Assembly (NCBI RefSeq): GCF_039555335.1 | Contig: NC_092635.1 | Span: forward strand, 56,394,258 to 56,458,257 | Direction: 5' to 3' | DNA: 64,000 bases | Source: Amphiura filiformis | Taxonomy: Eukaryota > Echinodermata > Ophiuroidea > Amphilepidida > Amphiuridae | Notes under the pieces: generated by a model | What the model was told of the DNA's origin: nothing | What the model saw: the letters and a program-made list of their open reading frames with translations, nothing else | Database searches by the model: none | Shown here: positions 23,402-36,746 of the stretch, in pieces | Position numbering within the stretch: position 1 is the first letter of the stretch | How the letters are laid out: each line of letters begins with the position of its first letter | Position numbers and translations under genes: made by a program

Positions 23402-23647
23402 TAGACCACTTGACATCATTGTTTATCAACAAAGGCGAGGGACTGGTCTATCGATATGCTTGAACGAACCGCTACACTGTTCAGTGGCTTTCTTGGACTA
23501 TATGAAATGTGGTGGGTGATTTAAAATGCATTTGCCCTGAGCAAACTAACTATGATGCGTACACACACTGCAGGGCAAAGAACAATGGAAATTGCCATAA
23601 TTTGCGCGCATTCTGCTGGGCAATGACGTCACATGTCAAGTGGTCTA
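23402..23647. mobile_element. TA-flanked MITE (TAGACCACTTGACAT ends), copy 1
   Basis: TAGACCACTTGACAT and ATGTCAAGTGGTCTA ends, with TA on each side. Copies at 39474 and 42060 lie in the opposite orientation. Confidence 0.85.
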
Positions 23648-25268
23648 TAGCTGCCCCATATAATCCCACTACAAGTTTCTAAGCCAGACATGTTGTAGTA
23701 AGCTATTGCACCAGACTACAAACTATTGCATAATTCCAATAATATAAGGATGGGTCAAAATATGAACTCTGACCTGTAGCATCTTTTAGGTGTGTCACCC
23801 CCCAGGTGGGGTAAACATTCTGTACTACTTTCTCTTTCATAATTTTGCACTAGTTTTGGAGATATCTAATTGACTCAAATCATGAGCTTTGTTGCTTTTG
23901 TGTAATCTGTCTGCCCAGCTTTGCTTTTTGACAGGCTTCAATCCATATTTTGGAAATAGATAGATACCGTCCATGTGCTGTTAAAAGGGTGGTTAAGGGC
24001 CCTATGGGAAATAATTTCAAGGTATCAAATTTAAAGAACAAGTGGATAAAAAGAAGTATTGCTGCAGTGAGTAAAATGTTTGTTTCTTAAGGCCAGTGTA
24101 ATGGGAGAGAACATGGACCTTTTCGAGCATCATTATTTCTGAATTGTATGTCAAAAGTATATAAAACTATACATTTTTGGAAAGAAAATGAGTCAAGGAA
24201 TCCCATGGTGACGTCAGATTTGTTCTAAAATCTCGAGTTTTTGAAAAAATCACAAAAATTCACTTTTTTACCCCAATTTTTTTGTGACAACTTAGAAAAA
24301 CATCCGTTCGGAGTAAAACAAATTCAGTTAGCTTTTCATAAAGAAGAGACATGAACTTAGGGAAGGTTTTATTTTTTTGAAATTCGTCTCTTTTTTCATA
24401 ATATTGTAAAAAACATGTGAAAAAAGCAATTTTGTCACTCTATTAAGCTAGAAATTGCACAGAATGGTGTATATTTTTTGTTTAAAACAAATATTTTGAA
24501 AAATGAGAAAACCTTCCTAGGCTTTGATGTACTCTAAACGATAGTGCAAAAAGTTTACCTTTTGCTTGCATATTTTTCGAGTTATCTTGTCACAAAAATC
24601 GTGTAATATTGTCAAAAGTGAACTATAAGAAATCGACATTTTAGTAAAAAAATGTCGAAATTATGCACAAAACGTCCTTATATTTTAAAACGGTAAGACT
24701 TTCATGCTTGTAAAAGCTGTATCTGGTGCATGGTCTAAATATGCATCTTTTTGCACCAATAAATCTAGAATGTCTGCTTTCAGTGCGCCAAAATTCAAAA
24801 TAATTAAAAAATCTAAGTGGCATTTTGACTGCAAATTTTTGTTTTGTTTACACCACATTTGCTGGCGTGAACAACAAACCGAATGCGCCTAGACTGCGTT
24901 GGACATACGCGCAGAGTTGCGCCACATCACGCTAAGCAAATCGCGCGCGTAATCAAAATATTTCGCATTCGTGCATTTCTGACTCATTATTTCCGCCAAT
25001 TTACTAAGCTGTCTTGAGCCATGTGACTTTTTAGAGTTGAAAAGAGTGAAACAAATCAAGCAAAAATACGAGTAAATATTAGCAAGTTGTATTTTATCAG
25101 TTTCAAGTGAAAGAATACATCTTAGTGTTGATAAATATCAAGAAATCTCAAATTCGGGCGTGAACGAATGTGTCTTCCATTACTCTGGACTTAAGTGTAA
25201 TAAACTATTTACAAAGTATAGTAAAGCTTGAGTTTCTATTATTTCCATGTGATACAATGTAAACGCCT
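23648..25268. other. Intergenic stretch without recognised features
   Basis: AT-rich sequence with a CpG-rich patch near 24880-24960. No conserved frame, RNA gene or clear repeat boundary was seen. Confidence 0.5.
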
Positions 25269-25792
25269 ACCAAAAGTAATTGCCCCCCCCCCCCCCCTTA
25301 TTACGAGAAAACTCAAAATCTATGCATCAAATTTAAAAACTGAAATAGCAAAAACAAACCTAGGTTAATTCTGCAAATTTGTATACCTCATTTGTCTGGA
25401 TAGCTCAAAGTTTGTAGCCATGGTGACTCCTTGACTGAAAAAGATGCATTTTCAAAAGTTGCACTAAAAAGCTACTCAAGTCTGCAGTGTACCATTACAT
25501 TCTCTACATGACTGATCAAGGATGACCCGTGAGTGCCCAGGTACTCCAGCAACAAAAGCCCCCCCCATCGGGAGAAAAAAGCCACTCCCAACAAATTTTC
25601 AAACAGTTAGGTGCAACTTTTGAATAGGGGTCTTTTTCATACAGAGTCACCATGGCAACAAACTTTGAGCTATTAAGACAAATGAGGCATCAAAATTTGC
25701 TGAACAAAACTGGGTTTCGTTTTGCTATTTCACGTTCAAATTTTGACGCATAGATTATCTCATAATAATAAGGGGGGTAATTACTACTTGGT
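25269..25792. mobile_element. 524-bp fold-back element with about 190-bp arms
   Basis: CCAAAAGTAATTGCCCC and GGGGGGTAATTACTACTTGG are inverted ends. The arms continue through ATAGCTCAAAGTTTGTAGCC against its inverse and TTTTCAAAAGTTGCACTAA against TTAGGTGCAACTTTTGAA. A 17-base C run lies near 25281. Confidence 0.8.
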
Positions 25793-26488
25793 TGATGTCT
25801 ATGTGCATTCAAGCAGCTTATTTTTTTATTCTGAACGGATACAAAAGATTTTCCTACCTACCGACTTTCAAAAACAAAACATTTTTATTAGGCTCAAATA
25901 AAACAATAATCAACACAGATAGTTCTCATTCTTTCAATCCAGTTTAATTATTCTTTCATTTCATACATTCTCTACACAATCATACATGCCAGATTAACCT
26001 AAATTCAAATCTCCCCCCTCCCTTCCCATCATGCAATTCACCTTACACCAGTGCAGAGGTGCTACAACCAGTCAACAACCGTGGACAGTTGAAATTTGGG
26101 TTATTACTTTTTTTTTCTTTGTACAGAAATGCCAGCATTTCAAAATTTTAAATGCAGACAAGAATTATATTAGCATTACAAACAAGAATTGGTATCCAGA
26201 TAATTTGTAGCAGGAAACAGCATATAAGAGCAATAATAAACAATTTGTTTTTCTAGTATTATAGAATTCTATAGATAAAACAACAAGACTATGTTTTGTC
26301 ATGTACACAGATATATTTACATTTTTAGAATGATTACCAAGTTAAAAGAGTTACATTATATAATATTGAATTCAAAGATAAATATGCATATTTGGAAGAA
26401 GAAACTGATCAAAGTATTCCACACTTATGTATGCTGTTGTAAAATATTCTGAAGAACCTGTGCCGAGACATCTGCAAATCTTTCACTT
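25793..26488. other. Intergenic stretch without recognised features
   Basis: AT-rich sequence, no conserved frame or repeat structure seen. Confidence 0.5.
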
Positions 26489-26602
26489 CTCGGTACCAGA
26501 AGTGGTTAATGCAATAGCTGCCATGTGTAGATGAGTACAATATACTGTGTGTAAATTGCCAAATGTTCACAGGGCAGCTATTGCACTTCTGCCAATGAGC
26601 AG
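26489..26602. mobile_element. 126-bp MITE family, copy 2
   Basis: Inverted ends around GGTACCAGAAGTGG and the shared core ATGAGTACAATATACTGTGT, inverted relative to the copy at 3685. Confidence 0.8.
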
Positions 26603-26626
26603 TCGATCTAATAATATACTGGTATA

Positions 26627-26751
26627 CTGCTCAGTACCAGAAGTGGTAAGTGCAATAGCTGCCATGTGTAGATGAGTACAATATACTGTGTGTAAATTGC
26701 CAAATGTTCACAGGGCAGCTATTGCACTTACCCACTTCTGGCACTGAGCGG
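26627..26751. mobile_element. 126-bp MITE family, copy 3
   Basis: CTGCTCAGTACCAGAAGTGG and the inverted CCACTTCTGGCACTGAGC ends. It lies 24 bp from copy 2 in the same orientation. Confidence 0.85.
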
Positions 26752-27936
26752 TCAATCTGTTTTATACTGGTACAAGAAAAAGCTGCATTATCCAAAAATT
26801 AAGTAAACACCACCAGCAACTCAATAATGGTGCAATGCCATGTGTATGATAATATATATTACACATGACATTGTAAGCTTACAAGGTCACCCCTGCACAC
26901 AATGGAACACAGTACATGATACCATGCAAGGTTGTGTGTACATTATTGATGAACTAGCAAGAAGAACCAACTTTTTAATTTATATTAAAAAAGTATATGA
27001 AAGGAAATCTTTTTATTGTAAGTTATTGAATGTAATTACTCTTTGCCAGAATGTTATGCTAAGAAAAAACTTAACATAGTAACACACCATGCAGTGACAT
27101 AACAAACATGAAAACCTATTAGTATTGAGTGCCACAATTCAAAATCTACATTTTCACCACGTAGCAGTGAGAAAACACCAGTAAAACCACACCTATTGCT
27201 ATCAAAACCAACTATTAAAGTCTACATCCCTTCCACACTGGCTATAATACAAACTGTTTTAGGTTTACATCACATATACAATGTATTCCACAATATATTC
27301 CACATAAACAATGTATTTCATAATGTATTCCATATATACAATGTATTCCACAATCTTTCTGCAATAGCAAAATCCTGCACTTGCTACCAGTTTTAATGAT
27401 ACTATCATCATCTTCCGATTGGTCTATGCTGTGAATCGGAGCTAAACATACCAAATAAAATCATCAATAACAAGACAACAAGAATTGCTTTTAAAACATC
27501 ACCACCACTACCACATACAATGGAAGGATGATGACGCTACATTGGTTAAACATTAAGCTAAGATTTCAAACCTTGATCCACCTCCTCTACTCTCACTTTC
27601 TATACAGGTACTGCACAGAGATGGCGTACACATGCAGATGCCGGATAAATGAGTGGCAAGTGGTATCCAGATGCGATAATAATATAGTTATGATTTAGAT
27701 TTTCAGGGATAGTAAAAGGTTTGAAATCTTAACCCAGTTTTGTCACAAAGTAGGGACTTTTCTTGGTTTATAGTAACAAGTGTTTGTTGGTAATCCTACA
27801 CAAGCTTCTGTGTATTATAACATCCCACTTTGCATGGTTATTAGATATTGACCGGTCCCTTACACTACTGATATATTCTGGATTACAATATTAACAGATC
27901 ACTCAGGTTTCTATAACCTCTGCTGGAGGATCACGT
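26752..27936. other. Intergenic stretch
   Basis: Only a short imperfect tandem of ACAATGTATTCCA-like units near 27277-27355 was noted. No gene seen. Confidence 0.5.
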
Positions 27937-28080
27937 AGGGCCTCGATTTCGACGAGAATCACAGAATCGATTCTTGTAAGATTCGGTTGCGAAAATCAAC
28001 TTCTCTCATTGTAACATACAGTAAGTGCAGTGACTATGATGGATTTTGATTCTCGCAAACCAAGACGGAATCGAGGCCCT
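27937..28080. repeat. 144-bp inverted-repeat element
   Basis: AGGGCCTCGATTTCGACGAG and the inverted GACGGAATCGAGGCCCT, with a second inverted pair GAGAATC/GATTCTC, form the arms. Confidence 0.65.
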
Positions 28081-30404
28081 GTATAATACTTTCTGAACAA
28101 ACAACGACCAAACTGGTATATTAGTTATCAGTATTGCAATATTAAACATATATATTACTATATTTGACATAAAACAATACAACATGCATAAGTGTAAAAT
28201 TCTTTTATCTGATCAAAATTTCCGCACAAAGTTTGACAATTTAGTTGACTTAAAAAAGACGTAAAAGTGTTCACTTGATAACCATTCTAAAATTGAATAA
28301 ACAAGTTTGATTTGATTAGAATTATATATAATTCAATGAATTAATGAGGTAGATTACACAAACTACAAACGTACTACAATTTTAAAGTCGGTTTCAATCG
28401 CTTCGTTCTTTTCCATTATCCAACAAAATATCAACGTAATAATCGTATTGTGACCAAGCCAACACTCCATGCTTTGAAAATGAATTGAAACGGATTCATT
28501 AAAATAATCGATTCAGAGGCGGGCACTGTGCCTTTGGCAACTGCTTTTCAGTGCTCCCTGCAGCTCAGCCGGCCACCCTTTCTGTTCTATTCTGCTTTTA
28601 ACGTTTGATGCCTAAGCTAAGCAGAACCTGGCATACTATGCAAAGACTTTGTAACATTTAAATGACGTTGACATTTCAGGGCATGATATTGCTTTGAAGC
28701 TTCGTTTGGATGAATATGATGCATTTGATTGAAGTATTGCTTATAACAGAATGATAATATTAACAATGGAATCAAGCAGAGAATAATAATATCTTACCTT
28801 TACCAACACTTTTCATCAAGTTTCCTCAAATGACACTCCTATAACTTTGTACAGGTTTTTCATTTGAGAATAGACTGGCTAAACATGGTTCGATAGTCTT
28901 AAAATAAACATTTGGCAATATCTGGATGTGCTCTGTTCACCGAGGCACTTTTTTGTCAGTATCGACTCATATAAACATGTTGATAGCAAATTGGTACAGA
29001 AAGTTGAAATGGGAGAAATGCATTATGGGAAGTGTAAGATATCTTTGTGTATCATGTATTTAAAAACCATTATTGAAAGTAGAATTGAGCACAAAAGAAG
29101 ATTACTAACCCATTGTGCCTCATCATACAACTTCAATTGGTCACATTCCCTTCTTTTGTATTGCCTCATAAACGGTCCCCTGAAAATTATGCTGTGGGTC
29201 CAGGGGCAGCACCTAAACAGAGCCCGATCCTGAGTCACTAACAATTTTGAGATTTTATACCACATATTTGGATTATTACCATGAATTTTTGGGGCTTTAA
29301 ATGACTTTTATTAATTCATTTTTGTCAAAAATGTAAATTAAAAAAATGCGTATTAGGTTTGAAATCATTTTCAAGGAAAATATATGATACTCGAATATAT
29401 AAGAATGTCTGTATGGCATACTATGGTTCCGTGATAACAATTGCATATATATATGGATATGAAACAAACTTGTGAATTATTGCAAAATGAAAACAATATC
29501 ATCCCAAATTGAAATTCTTCCTTGCTGGGAACCATTCACATTGGAACATAATACCTACATTGCCTACACACATTATGCACCAGAAATGGTATGATCTCCA
29601 CCTGGGGATCTCCAATGACATTGACCTCCATACAACAATATAGCTCTAAAAGATGACCTTCAGTCATGGAGTACCAGTTTCTGTACCTAACAAAATGTAT
29701 TTGACATTAATTATTGACCCTTGACCTCTGATACACTTTTTCCCATGGGGCTCGATGCTAAGTCAGATACCGTGTGAGCAAACTCAAAAATAGCACAAAT
29801 AGCGCGAGTGTACGCAAAAGAAACTTCGCGCATAAGATGAGCGATGTCACCAGGTCTGAACGCTGTACCGGCATCAGCTGAATTTGAGTATGCTTAGAGG
29901 GCACAGGCATGGAAATTTCCAATATGTGTGTTTATTAATCTATGCTTCTTCCAAATAAGCTGGCCATGTATATGCAACCCATCCATTGAATGAAAACCAC
30001 TCAGTGGCTAGCCCAAGTGGTTTAAGCAAACCTTGCATTTCTATGTAATCGGTGTGATCAAAATAGCTTCTACTGGAATATTATCTATACCTTGTTTTTT
30101 AAATGTAAATATCATTGTTGTATCATGAATAGGGCGGTTGCTTGTCCACATATTAATCTGAGTTTAAGTAACACACACTATTTGTACATAGCATGCCAAT
30201 TTCAATATACAATCATAACCACACTATATACTTTTTTCTATACGATACAATATCTACTGTTACATATTTGTTAAAATAAATAAGTCAATACACACATTTT
30301 TACTACTTAAATGAGTTTCCCACTTGTGTAATTTATATTCCTGATACCTTTCATGTGAATCAAAAAACTGCACCACAAATGTTTAAATGACAATTTCCCC
30401 ATGG
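28081..30404. other. Intergenic stretch without recognised features
   Basis: No conserved coding frame on either strand and no clear repeat boundary. A short CpG-rich patch lies near 29770-29880. Confidence 0.5.
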
Positions 30405-30567
30405 AAAATTTCAGCTGAAATCCACACATGACTAATCTTTCACAGGGAGTATGAATTTCAAATGGGGTTACCTGAATGGGTGACTCCATTTGAAATATAC
30501 ACTACCTGTGTGGGAGATTAAGGTTATCTTCAATAGGGGGTGTATGGATTTTAACTGGAATCGTCCA
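30405..30567. mobile_element. CTATTCCAGTTGAAAT-family MITE
   Basis: Contains CAGCTGAAATCCACACATG, GAATTTCAAATGGGGTTACC, GGGTGACTCCATTTGAAATA and GGATTTTAACTGGAATCG in family order. Confidence 0.75.
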
Positions 30568-31464
30568 ATGAAGAATGGGTATGGGTAACTGCATGACGGC
30601 GTTTCAGCATTTATCGTGTTTATATCTGGGATTTCAGATCAGTTTAGAAAATGACTGAAACAAAATAATTAAGACTTGGAAATCCAGAAAAAAATTGAGA
30701 GAAAAAAAAAAAATATAATCAAAATATGAAATAACTTTATGAAAACAAAAAAATATATATATTTCAGCAATACAGACAAGAGAAGACATAGGTATACTGT
30801 AAATTTAAAATTGACAAAACATATGCCGATACTTTTAAGAACCATTTGACCAAATATTGGGTTTCACCTTTAATTAGCCAATTTGATTATTAAATTTACA
30901 GTATACCATTCAGTGTTTAAAGTTTAAACAGGATAGAGTCAATATCCTGTCGTTCACACATATCTGAATATGATTACAAAATGCAACACACATTGCATGA
31001 AATCTGTTTATAATTCAACCACAAGCTAGAGTAATATACACAACAGCAGCAGTGACTGACTGATGTACAGAACAAAATATAAGACTACGCCTGATTTGGC
31101 TGGAAGTTGAGACTGACCCTGACAACACCATTTTGTGCATATTGTAGTGCTGTTAATGCAGGATTGTAATGCCAATTATACCAGTAATGCTATTTGTTTG
31201 ACATGAACTCACTGGGGTGAAGTTGATACTAGTCATGGAGGACAAAATAAAGTTGACATATTAAAGATATGACATGTAAAAAGCCTTTCTTCAACTTGTA
31301 AAATTGGCAAGGTCACCACCCACATGACTGGGTTTTTAACCCTAACTGAACCAAACATAAAAAACCTTAATTCACAAAGCATATCACGTGCAGGTATCCC
31401 CGTGATGCGATTATGTCATCATGCGAACAGTCATATGGCCACAGAAAGCGTGGCCAGCCAAGGT
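30568..31464. other. Intergenic stretch without recognised features
   Basis: Inverted TACTGTAAATTTAAAATTG-type segments near 30796 and 30889 suggest a further small MITE. No gene seen. Confidence 0.45.
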
Positions 31465-31540
31465 AGACCCCAGTGGCAAGGTAGGCCTGTGCACATGTCT
31501 GGCACCCGTAGGGTCGGGGTTCAAAACCGCACATGAGTTT
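31465..31540 (+). repeat. Possible tRNA-derived SINE relic
   Basis: TCGGGGTTCAAAACCGC resembles a polymerase III B box. A degenerate A-box-like region lies about 40 bases upstream and a pyrimidine-rich tail follows. No cloverleaf, so this is a weak call. Confidence 0.35.
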
Positions 31541-31948
31541 TCTTTCTTTCTTCCTTCTTTCCCCTCGCCAAAAAGCAACTGGGGCTTTAGGTTTAAACAG
31601 CAAAAAACGTAAGTTGTCCAAACCATGCATAGATAATATTAGGTTTACACTATTCACATGCGAAAGTGACGAAAAACCCCTCAGTCTCAACTCCTAGTCA
31701 AAAAGAAGCATTTCAAAAAGTCCAAAGTATATATTAGCATCAAAAAGTACTTATACCACATGTTCTATAATATTTCTCATTGTTAGCAGCTTCACAATTC
31801 TCTCGCACACACACAATGATATCACACTGATCTGAATCATAAATTACTGCACTACTTGAGACATGTTACAATTCTTGGCACTGTACAATTTGTTACATTT
31901 TCTAGTGTCATTTTGATAAGGAATCAGGTAGCATACATGCATGTATAA

Positions 31949-32131
31949 TTTGGTTCACTTCAAGTTTGGTAGTGACGTCAATGCTTTTCGCGATTGCGCC
32001 GCAAGCGTGCCGACAAATCGCTCTTGTACGCGTGAGTGTACACTTTGTGTGATTAACTTAACGTGCGCGATTCACTACTATAGGCCAACGAAATACGCAC
32101 ATACGTCACTAACAAACTTGAGGTGAACCAA
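31949..32131. mobile_element. MITE with GGTTCACTTCAAGTTTGG ends, copy 1
   Basis: GGTTCACTTCAAGTTTGGTA with GTGACGT is matched by an inverted ACGTCACTAACAAACTTGAG with GTGAACC. A diverged copy with the same TTGCGCCGCAAGC core lies near 36747. Confidence 0.75.
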
Positions 32132-33404
32132 ACTATAGCATACAAGTGATAATCTTGTGCAAAAACCCTTGAGTACGCCAGCTAACATATTTATGCTTTT
32201 AAGCAGTTTTCTATCTACTTATCAAATGTAGTCTCACACTGCTCGATTATGCATATTAATTATGCATATTAATTACCTGCAATATTCCCAATGACTATAC
32301 TTAATATTGATTGGTCAAGAAAATAGCATAAATACATAAATTAGTGTTGCTCAGTGTGACATTTGGAAGTAAGAATGATGTTATATAATTATTTAATGAT
32401 TGCAATGAATAAAATGCTTCCCGGTACATACATAGGTGTGTGTGTGGGGGGATGTGCACATGCACCATTGGAATAAACAAGTGGCCCGCACCCTTTCTAC
32501 AAATTAAGCCCATAATTTTTAAGTACGCAAATAATGTCCTTTTGTTAACATGCTTGCCAAATATATTTTGCATATTATGTGCATTATCACAATTTGGCAA
32601 ATCACACATATATCTTTTGTACTATTGGGTAGTGAATCCACTGCAGACCTGTATCTGTGCAGGTCTAGTCCAGGGATGCACAACTTGTTTTCCCTAAAGC
32701 CTGTTCCAGCTTCAGATTTGAGATAATGTATCATTTTCCACAAAAGCCTTCTCAATAAGATCAAAATTCTGTGGCTTTATGAAATCATGAGACGTATAGA
32801 AATCCATGACTTTTGTCATGGAAAATGTATATATTAAAAAAATGTAGATCAATCATGACGGCTTTACAAGAGCAATATCCATATTTGGGCATGTTCAAGC
32901 CTCCGCCACAAATTAACCTTCAGGCTGGATCTAACCAACAGACCATTATGTTGAACATACTTAGTCTAGTATCGTTATACACAAATGACCCTAATATTTT
33001 CACTGCTTCAACAAGGCTAGTCCTATATCAATATCCAAAGCATCTTTACAAATATCACAAACTCTTTACAATAAACAAAGTATGTATAGAGTGGGAGTGA
33101 GATCTGTACTGACCTGCTATTAGTCACACCTATTCTACTAGTTACGTTAACAATATTGTTAAGTCTTGAGTGAAAGCTTATACACGTTGTATTAAATAGT
33201 CTGGTGGCAAGTTAATGTGATGTACGTACACTATTTATATTATATTATCAAATTACATGCTTTATCATAAATATTTATCATTCTTTGCACAAATATCACT
33301 TTTGATTTGTATAATGGTTCACAAAATAAAAAAGGTTTGATATTGTTATTCATCAGTATACAAATATTGTCTATGAGCATGATGTCAAAATATAGTCACA
33401 AGGT
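32132..33404. other. Intergenic stretch without recognised features
   Basis: A short direct repeat of TATGCATATTAAT near 32249 and a perfect CATGACTTTTGTCATG hairpin near 32805 were noted. No gene seen. Confidence 0.5.
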
Positions 33405-33890
33405 GAAAGATGTATTGTTCCATTTCACTCGCCAGCAAGGTAAGAGATGGATAGTTCCATTCCACTTGCAGGCAAGGTGGGAGATGGATTGTTCCATTCC
33501 ACTCGCAGGCATGGTGAGAGGTGGATTGTTCCATTCCACAAGCAGGCAAGGTGGGAGATGGATTGTTCCATTCCACTCGCAGGCATGGTGAGAGGTGGAT
33601 TGTTCCATTCCACTCGCAGGCAAGGTGAGAGGTGGATTGTTCCATTCCACAAGCAGGCAAGGTGAGAGGTGGATTGTTCCATTCCACTTGCGGGTAAGGT
33701 GAGAGATGGATTGTTCCATTCCACTTGTGGGTAAGGTGAGAAATGGATTGTTCCATTCCACTAGCGGGTAAGGTGAGAGATGGATTGTTCCATTACACTT
33801 GTGGGTAAGGTGAGAAATGGATTGTTCCATTCCACTTGCGGGCAAGGTGGGAGATGGATCGTTCTATTCCACGAGCTGGACAAGTGAACA
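33405..33890. repeat. 13 x 37-bp minisatellite
   Basis: GTTCCATTCCACTCGCAGGC-like units begin at 33417, 33454, 33491, 33528 and so on to 33861, always 37 bp apart. Because 37 is not a multiple of three, open frames of 99-149 codons exist in all three minus-strand frames. They are treated as non-coding. Confidence 0.95.
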
Positions 33891-34844
33891 GTACAGATTC
33901 TTTCACCTCATGATTAGATTTCAACATGACACAAATATTTAAGACAGTTAATATTTGTTTTATATCACTCATACAAGGATTCAATAACATTTCAAGTTCA
34001 TCTTTACCACACAACACCAAGTTCTGCAGTGACTTGATTCATTTTATCAAAATTTACCCGTAACTTAAATCAGCGAGTCCACGAGGTGATGCACAAAAAA
34101 ATTCCACTAAGCGCAGTATCTTCCCTCCATGTACACAATGCGCATGATGCGGAGGCTCATTACATATGCATGACATAAGCGTAGTTGGGATGGTAAAAAA
34201 TATCAAATATCAAATGGCGGTAGTTGAATATCAAAATGGTAATCAACCAATGAAATGTCTAGAATTTATGTTTGAGTGATATAATGAAAACCTCTTGATC
34301 TACCAATCAGTATGTCGTTAGTGTTAATTATTGCAGACTATCTAATTAGTGTACAATGAGTAAACAATCTACATTAACAAACAGTAAAGTAATATCACCA
34401 GTGAAAGTTACAATGATATCAGCCCTTTGAGTCTCAACTTTTTCCATGGCAAGCGTAACTTTGTCTATCAACTTGTGAAATATTTGATAGCAAAAGATTT
34501 CCATTTGTGCCCGAGGCCCTTATTTGTGTGACCTCAATTTACAAATCTGGATGTGACCAATTGGCACATTGATATGTCCATACACCCCTTGCATGGCCAT
34601 GGATATAATTTAACTCTTGTGGAAACTTTGTAGTACAAATTCTGATTTATACATTTCTATGGTCTGTTATAATAATAATTAAGCGCTTGTAAAAATGTAA
34701 CTAATCATATTACCATAAATGGGAGGTTTTGGTATATTTTGAGTTATAATTGTCTTAATGTGGTAGTTACAGGCAAGAAGAAGTTATTTGTAATTGAGTA
34801 CAAGTTACTCATAGACATACAGTTTGATTGTTACATTGCTAGTA
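33891..34844. other. Intergenic stretch without recognised features
   Basis: AT-rich. No conserved frame or repeat boundary found. Confidence 0.5.
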
Positions 34845-35032
34845 GACTTGGTGTGAGTCTTATAGCAAGACATTTACTGCATGTCACACATGCATTGCTG
34901 GTAGACTTGGGGTGAGTCTAATAGCAAGACAGTCTTGGACCGCTAATGCATGTCACACATACACTACTGCTAGTACATTTGGAAGATATGGTTTGAGTCT
35001 AGCAGGATAGTCTTAGACACTTCATGTATGGC
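34845..35032. repeat. Three-copy diverged direct repeat of about 60-75 bp
   Basis: GGTGTGAGTCTTATAGCAAG, GGGGTGAGTCTAATAGCAAG and GGTTTGAGTCTAGCAGGATA are each followed by a CATGTCACACAT-like block. Confidence 0.65.
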
Positions 35033-35384
35033 ACAAAAGCCCTACACCTATTTGCAAAGACATTTCACACTGCCCCATTTAGCACAGTTTACGGCGTAAA
35101 CCTAAACTCGGGTTCAGATTCACTAATGGAATCGCACCATCATCACATCAGCACCTCATCCGCCGATCAATCATGCAACGCATGCGTGTCCTAGTTCTTT
35201 TGATCGGTCGGCCAGTGCGAAAGGTCTTTGCAAAAGTGCAGCCATTTCACCAGATTATTCCTGAAAAAAAATCAACATTCAAAATTTCTAATATAGAATA
35301 CATATCTAACAGGTGAAATTTCTAGTAAATATATATTATGGCAAGAGTATGTTAAACAGGATGTTGATTCTCTAATATTGTTTT

Positions 35385-35715
35385 CTGAGTAACCAATCAA
35401 AATGCAGCTTAAATCCTATGGGCAATACCGTCTTTCTTACAGTGCCTCTGAATGGCTCATTATATGATATACTCATCTGAGTTACCAATCAAATTACAGC
35501 TTTAATCCCATGGACAATACTGTCTTTCTTACAATGCCTCTGAATGGTTAATTACATGATATACTCCTCTGAGTAACCAATCAAACTTAAGCTTTAATTA
35601 CTCTTGGCACTAATCCTCTTCATCCCTACCAGGCTGACCATTCTTACAATATCTCTGATTGGCTCAATACATTACATAGCCCTCTCTATAACCAATCAAA
35701 ATAGTTCTAAGAGAG
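35385..35715. repeat. CCAAT/ATTGG-containing tandem repeat
   Basis: Roughly 95-120-bp units each start GAGTAACCAATCAAA or GAGTTACCAATCAAA and carry CTTACAATGCCTCTGAATGG or CTCTGATTGG. A related block lies at 40160-40320. Confidence 0.8.
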
Positions 35716-35922
35716 ATGTAGTGCCCAAAGGGTTAAAAGATATGCATGCTAATGAAATTGGTTGGGAGAGGGGGGATTATCAACAAAACTGATATTTTTA
35801 TCTATATTCAACAAGCAATTTTTGTTGTTGAAATTTATGGATTGCACATTGCACATCAAGGCACCATGAAATGAAATTGATTGGAGATTTTACAGAGTAA
35901 AAGCAAATATGTTACACTAGCA

Positions 35923-36444
35923 CAGGGCTTCCCAAACTCGAGGTCGTGACTCAAATGTGGGGTCGCGAGCACTTCTTCAGGGGCTCGCAGAACTTGATTG
36001 AAAAGAAAAAAAATGTAGAAAAATAAAATAAAAGAATAATGCGTAGTTAAAAACAAGGAGCAGTTCACCTCCTCAGAGAGGAATTTACATCTACATTCCT
36101 GCAGCTTTTTTTTATCTCTCATCACCATAAAAGTCAGGGACTACCTTTAGAGCAGAGCGAGAGCAATCGCTCTCCTTAAATCTGATACAGGAGAGTGATT
36201 TTTATCTCTCCTTAGTTGGCCATTCTCTCATTTCATTCTATTGTAAATGCTCTAAACAGCTCTCCTTCAAGGTTCCAGAAAACTATGCTCTCCTGCCTGC
36301 AAATTCCAAAAGACAGTCCCTGCAAAGTACAGGGCACCATACTAGTTTTGATAAGAAACAAAACATTTGTATTATGATGCATGTTGTGACATACTTTTCT
36401 AATTAAATTTAGGCCGCAGGGACAAAACATTTTGGGAAGCCCTG
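35923..36444. mobile_element. 522-bp hAT-like element with a nested inverted element
   Basis: CAGGGCTTCCCAAACTC and the inverted TTTTGGGAAGCCCTG form the ends. CACTAGCA (35915-35922) and CACTAGGA (36445-36452) are a near-perfect 8-bp duplication. A second inverted pair, CAGGGACTACCTTT and AAAAGACAGTCCCTG, lies inside at about 36135-36322 and encloses repeated GCTCTCC motifs. Confidence 0.75.
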
Positions 36445-36553
36445 CACTAGGAGGAGCATGTGGACTATCACTGTGCATAAAACGATTGGTATTCTATCTT
36501 AATAGATTGTCAGGGACCAAAATTATGTACTTCTGACATTCATTTTTCAGCAA

Positions 36554-36743
36554 TAAGTGGTAATCTTCGCGAGGGTTTTATTTTCACTGATTTCCATCCG
36601 CGAAATAAACACCTCGCAAATATGTGTAATTAATGAATTGCAAGTATAGGCAAAACTGTGCAATCAAGAAAATAACAATCGCCAAAATGTCTCTCACTCC
36701 AAATCGCGAAAATAAATACGCGAAAATTACCACTTATACAGTA
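36554..36743. mobile_element. 190-bp MITE with ATAAGTGGTAAT ends
   Basis: ATAAGTGGTAATCTTCGCG and the inverted CGCGAAAATTACCACTTAT are the ends. The subterminal regions are rich in TCGCG. Confidence 0.75.
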
Positions 36744-36746
36744 CTT

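Noticed and set aside
33396..33845. Minus-strand open frame of 149 codons
   Set aside because: It lies wholly in the 37-bp minisatellite; the same repeat is open in the other minus frames, with no conserved domain.
33405..33890. CRISPR array
   Set aside because: Units are contiguous with no unique spacers, and the genome is animal.
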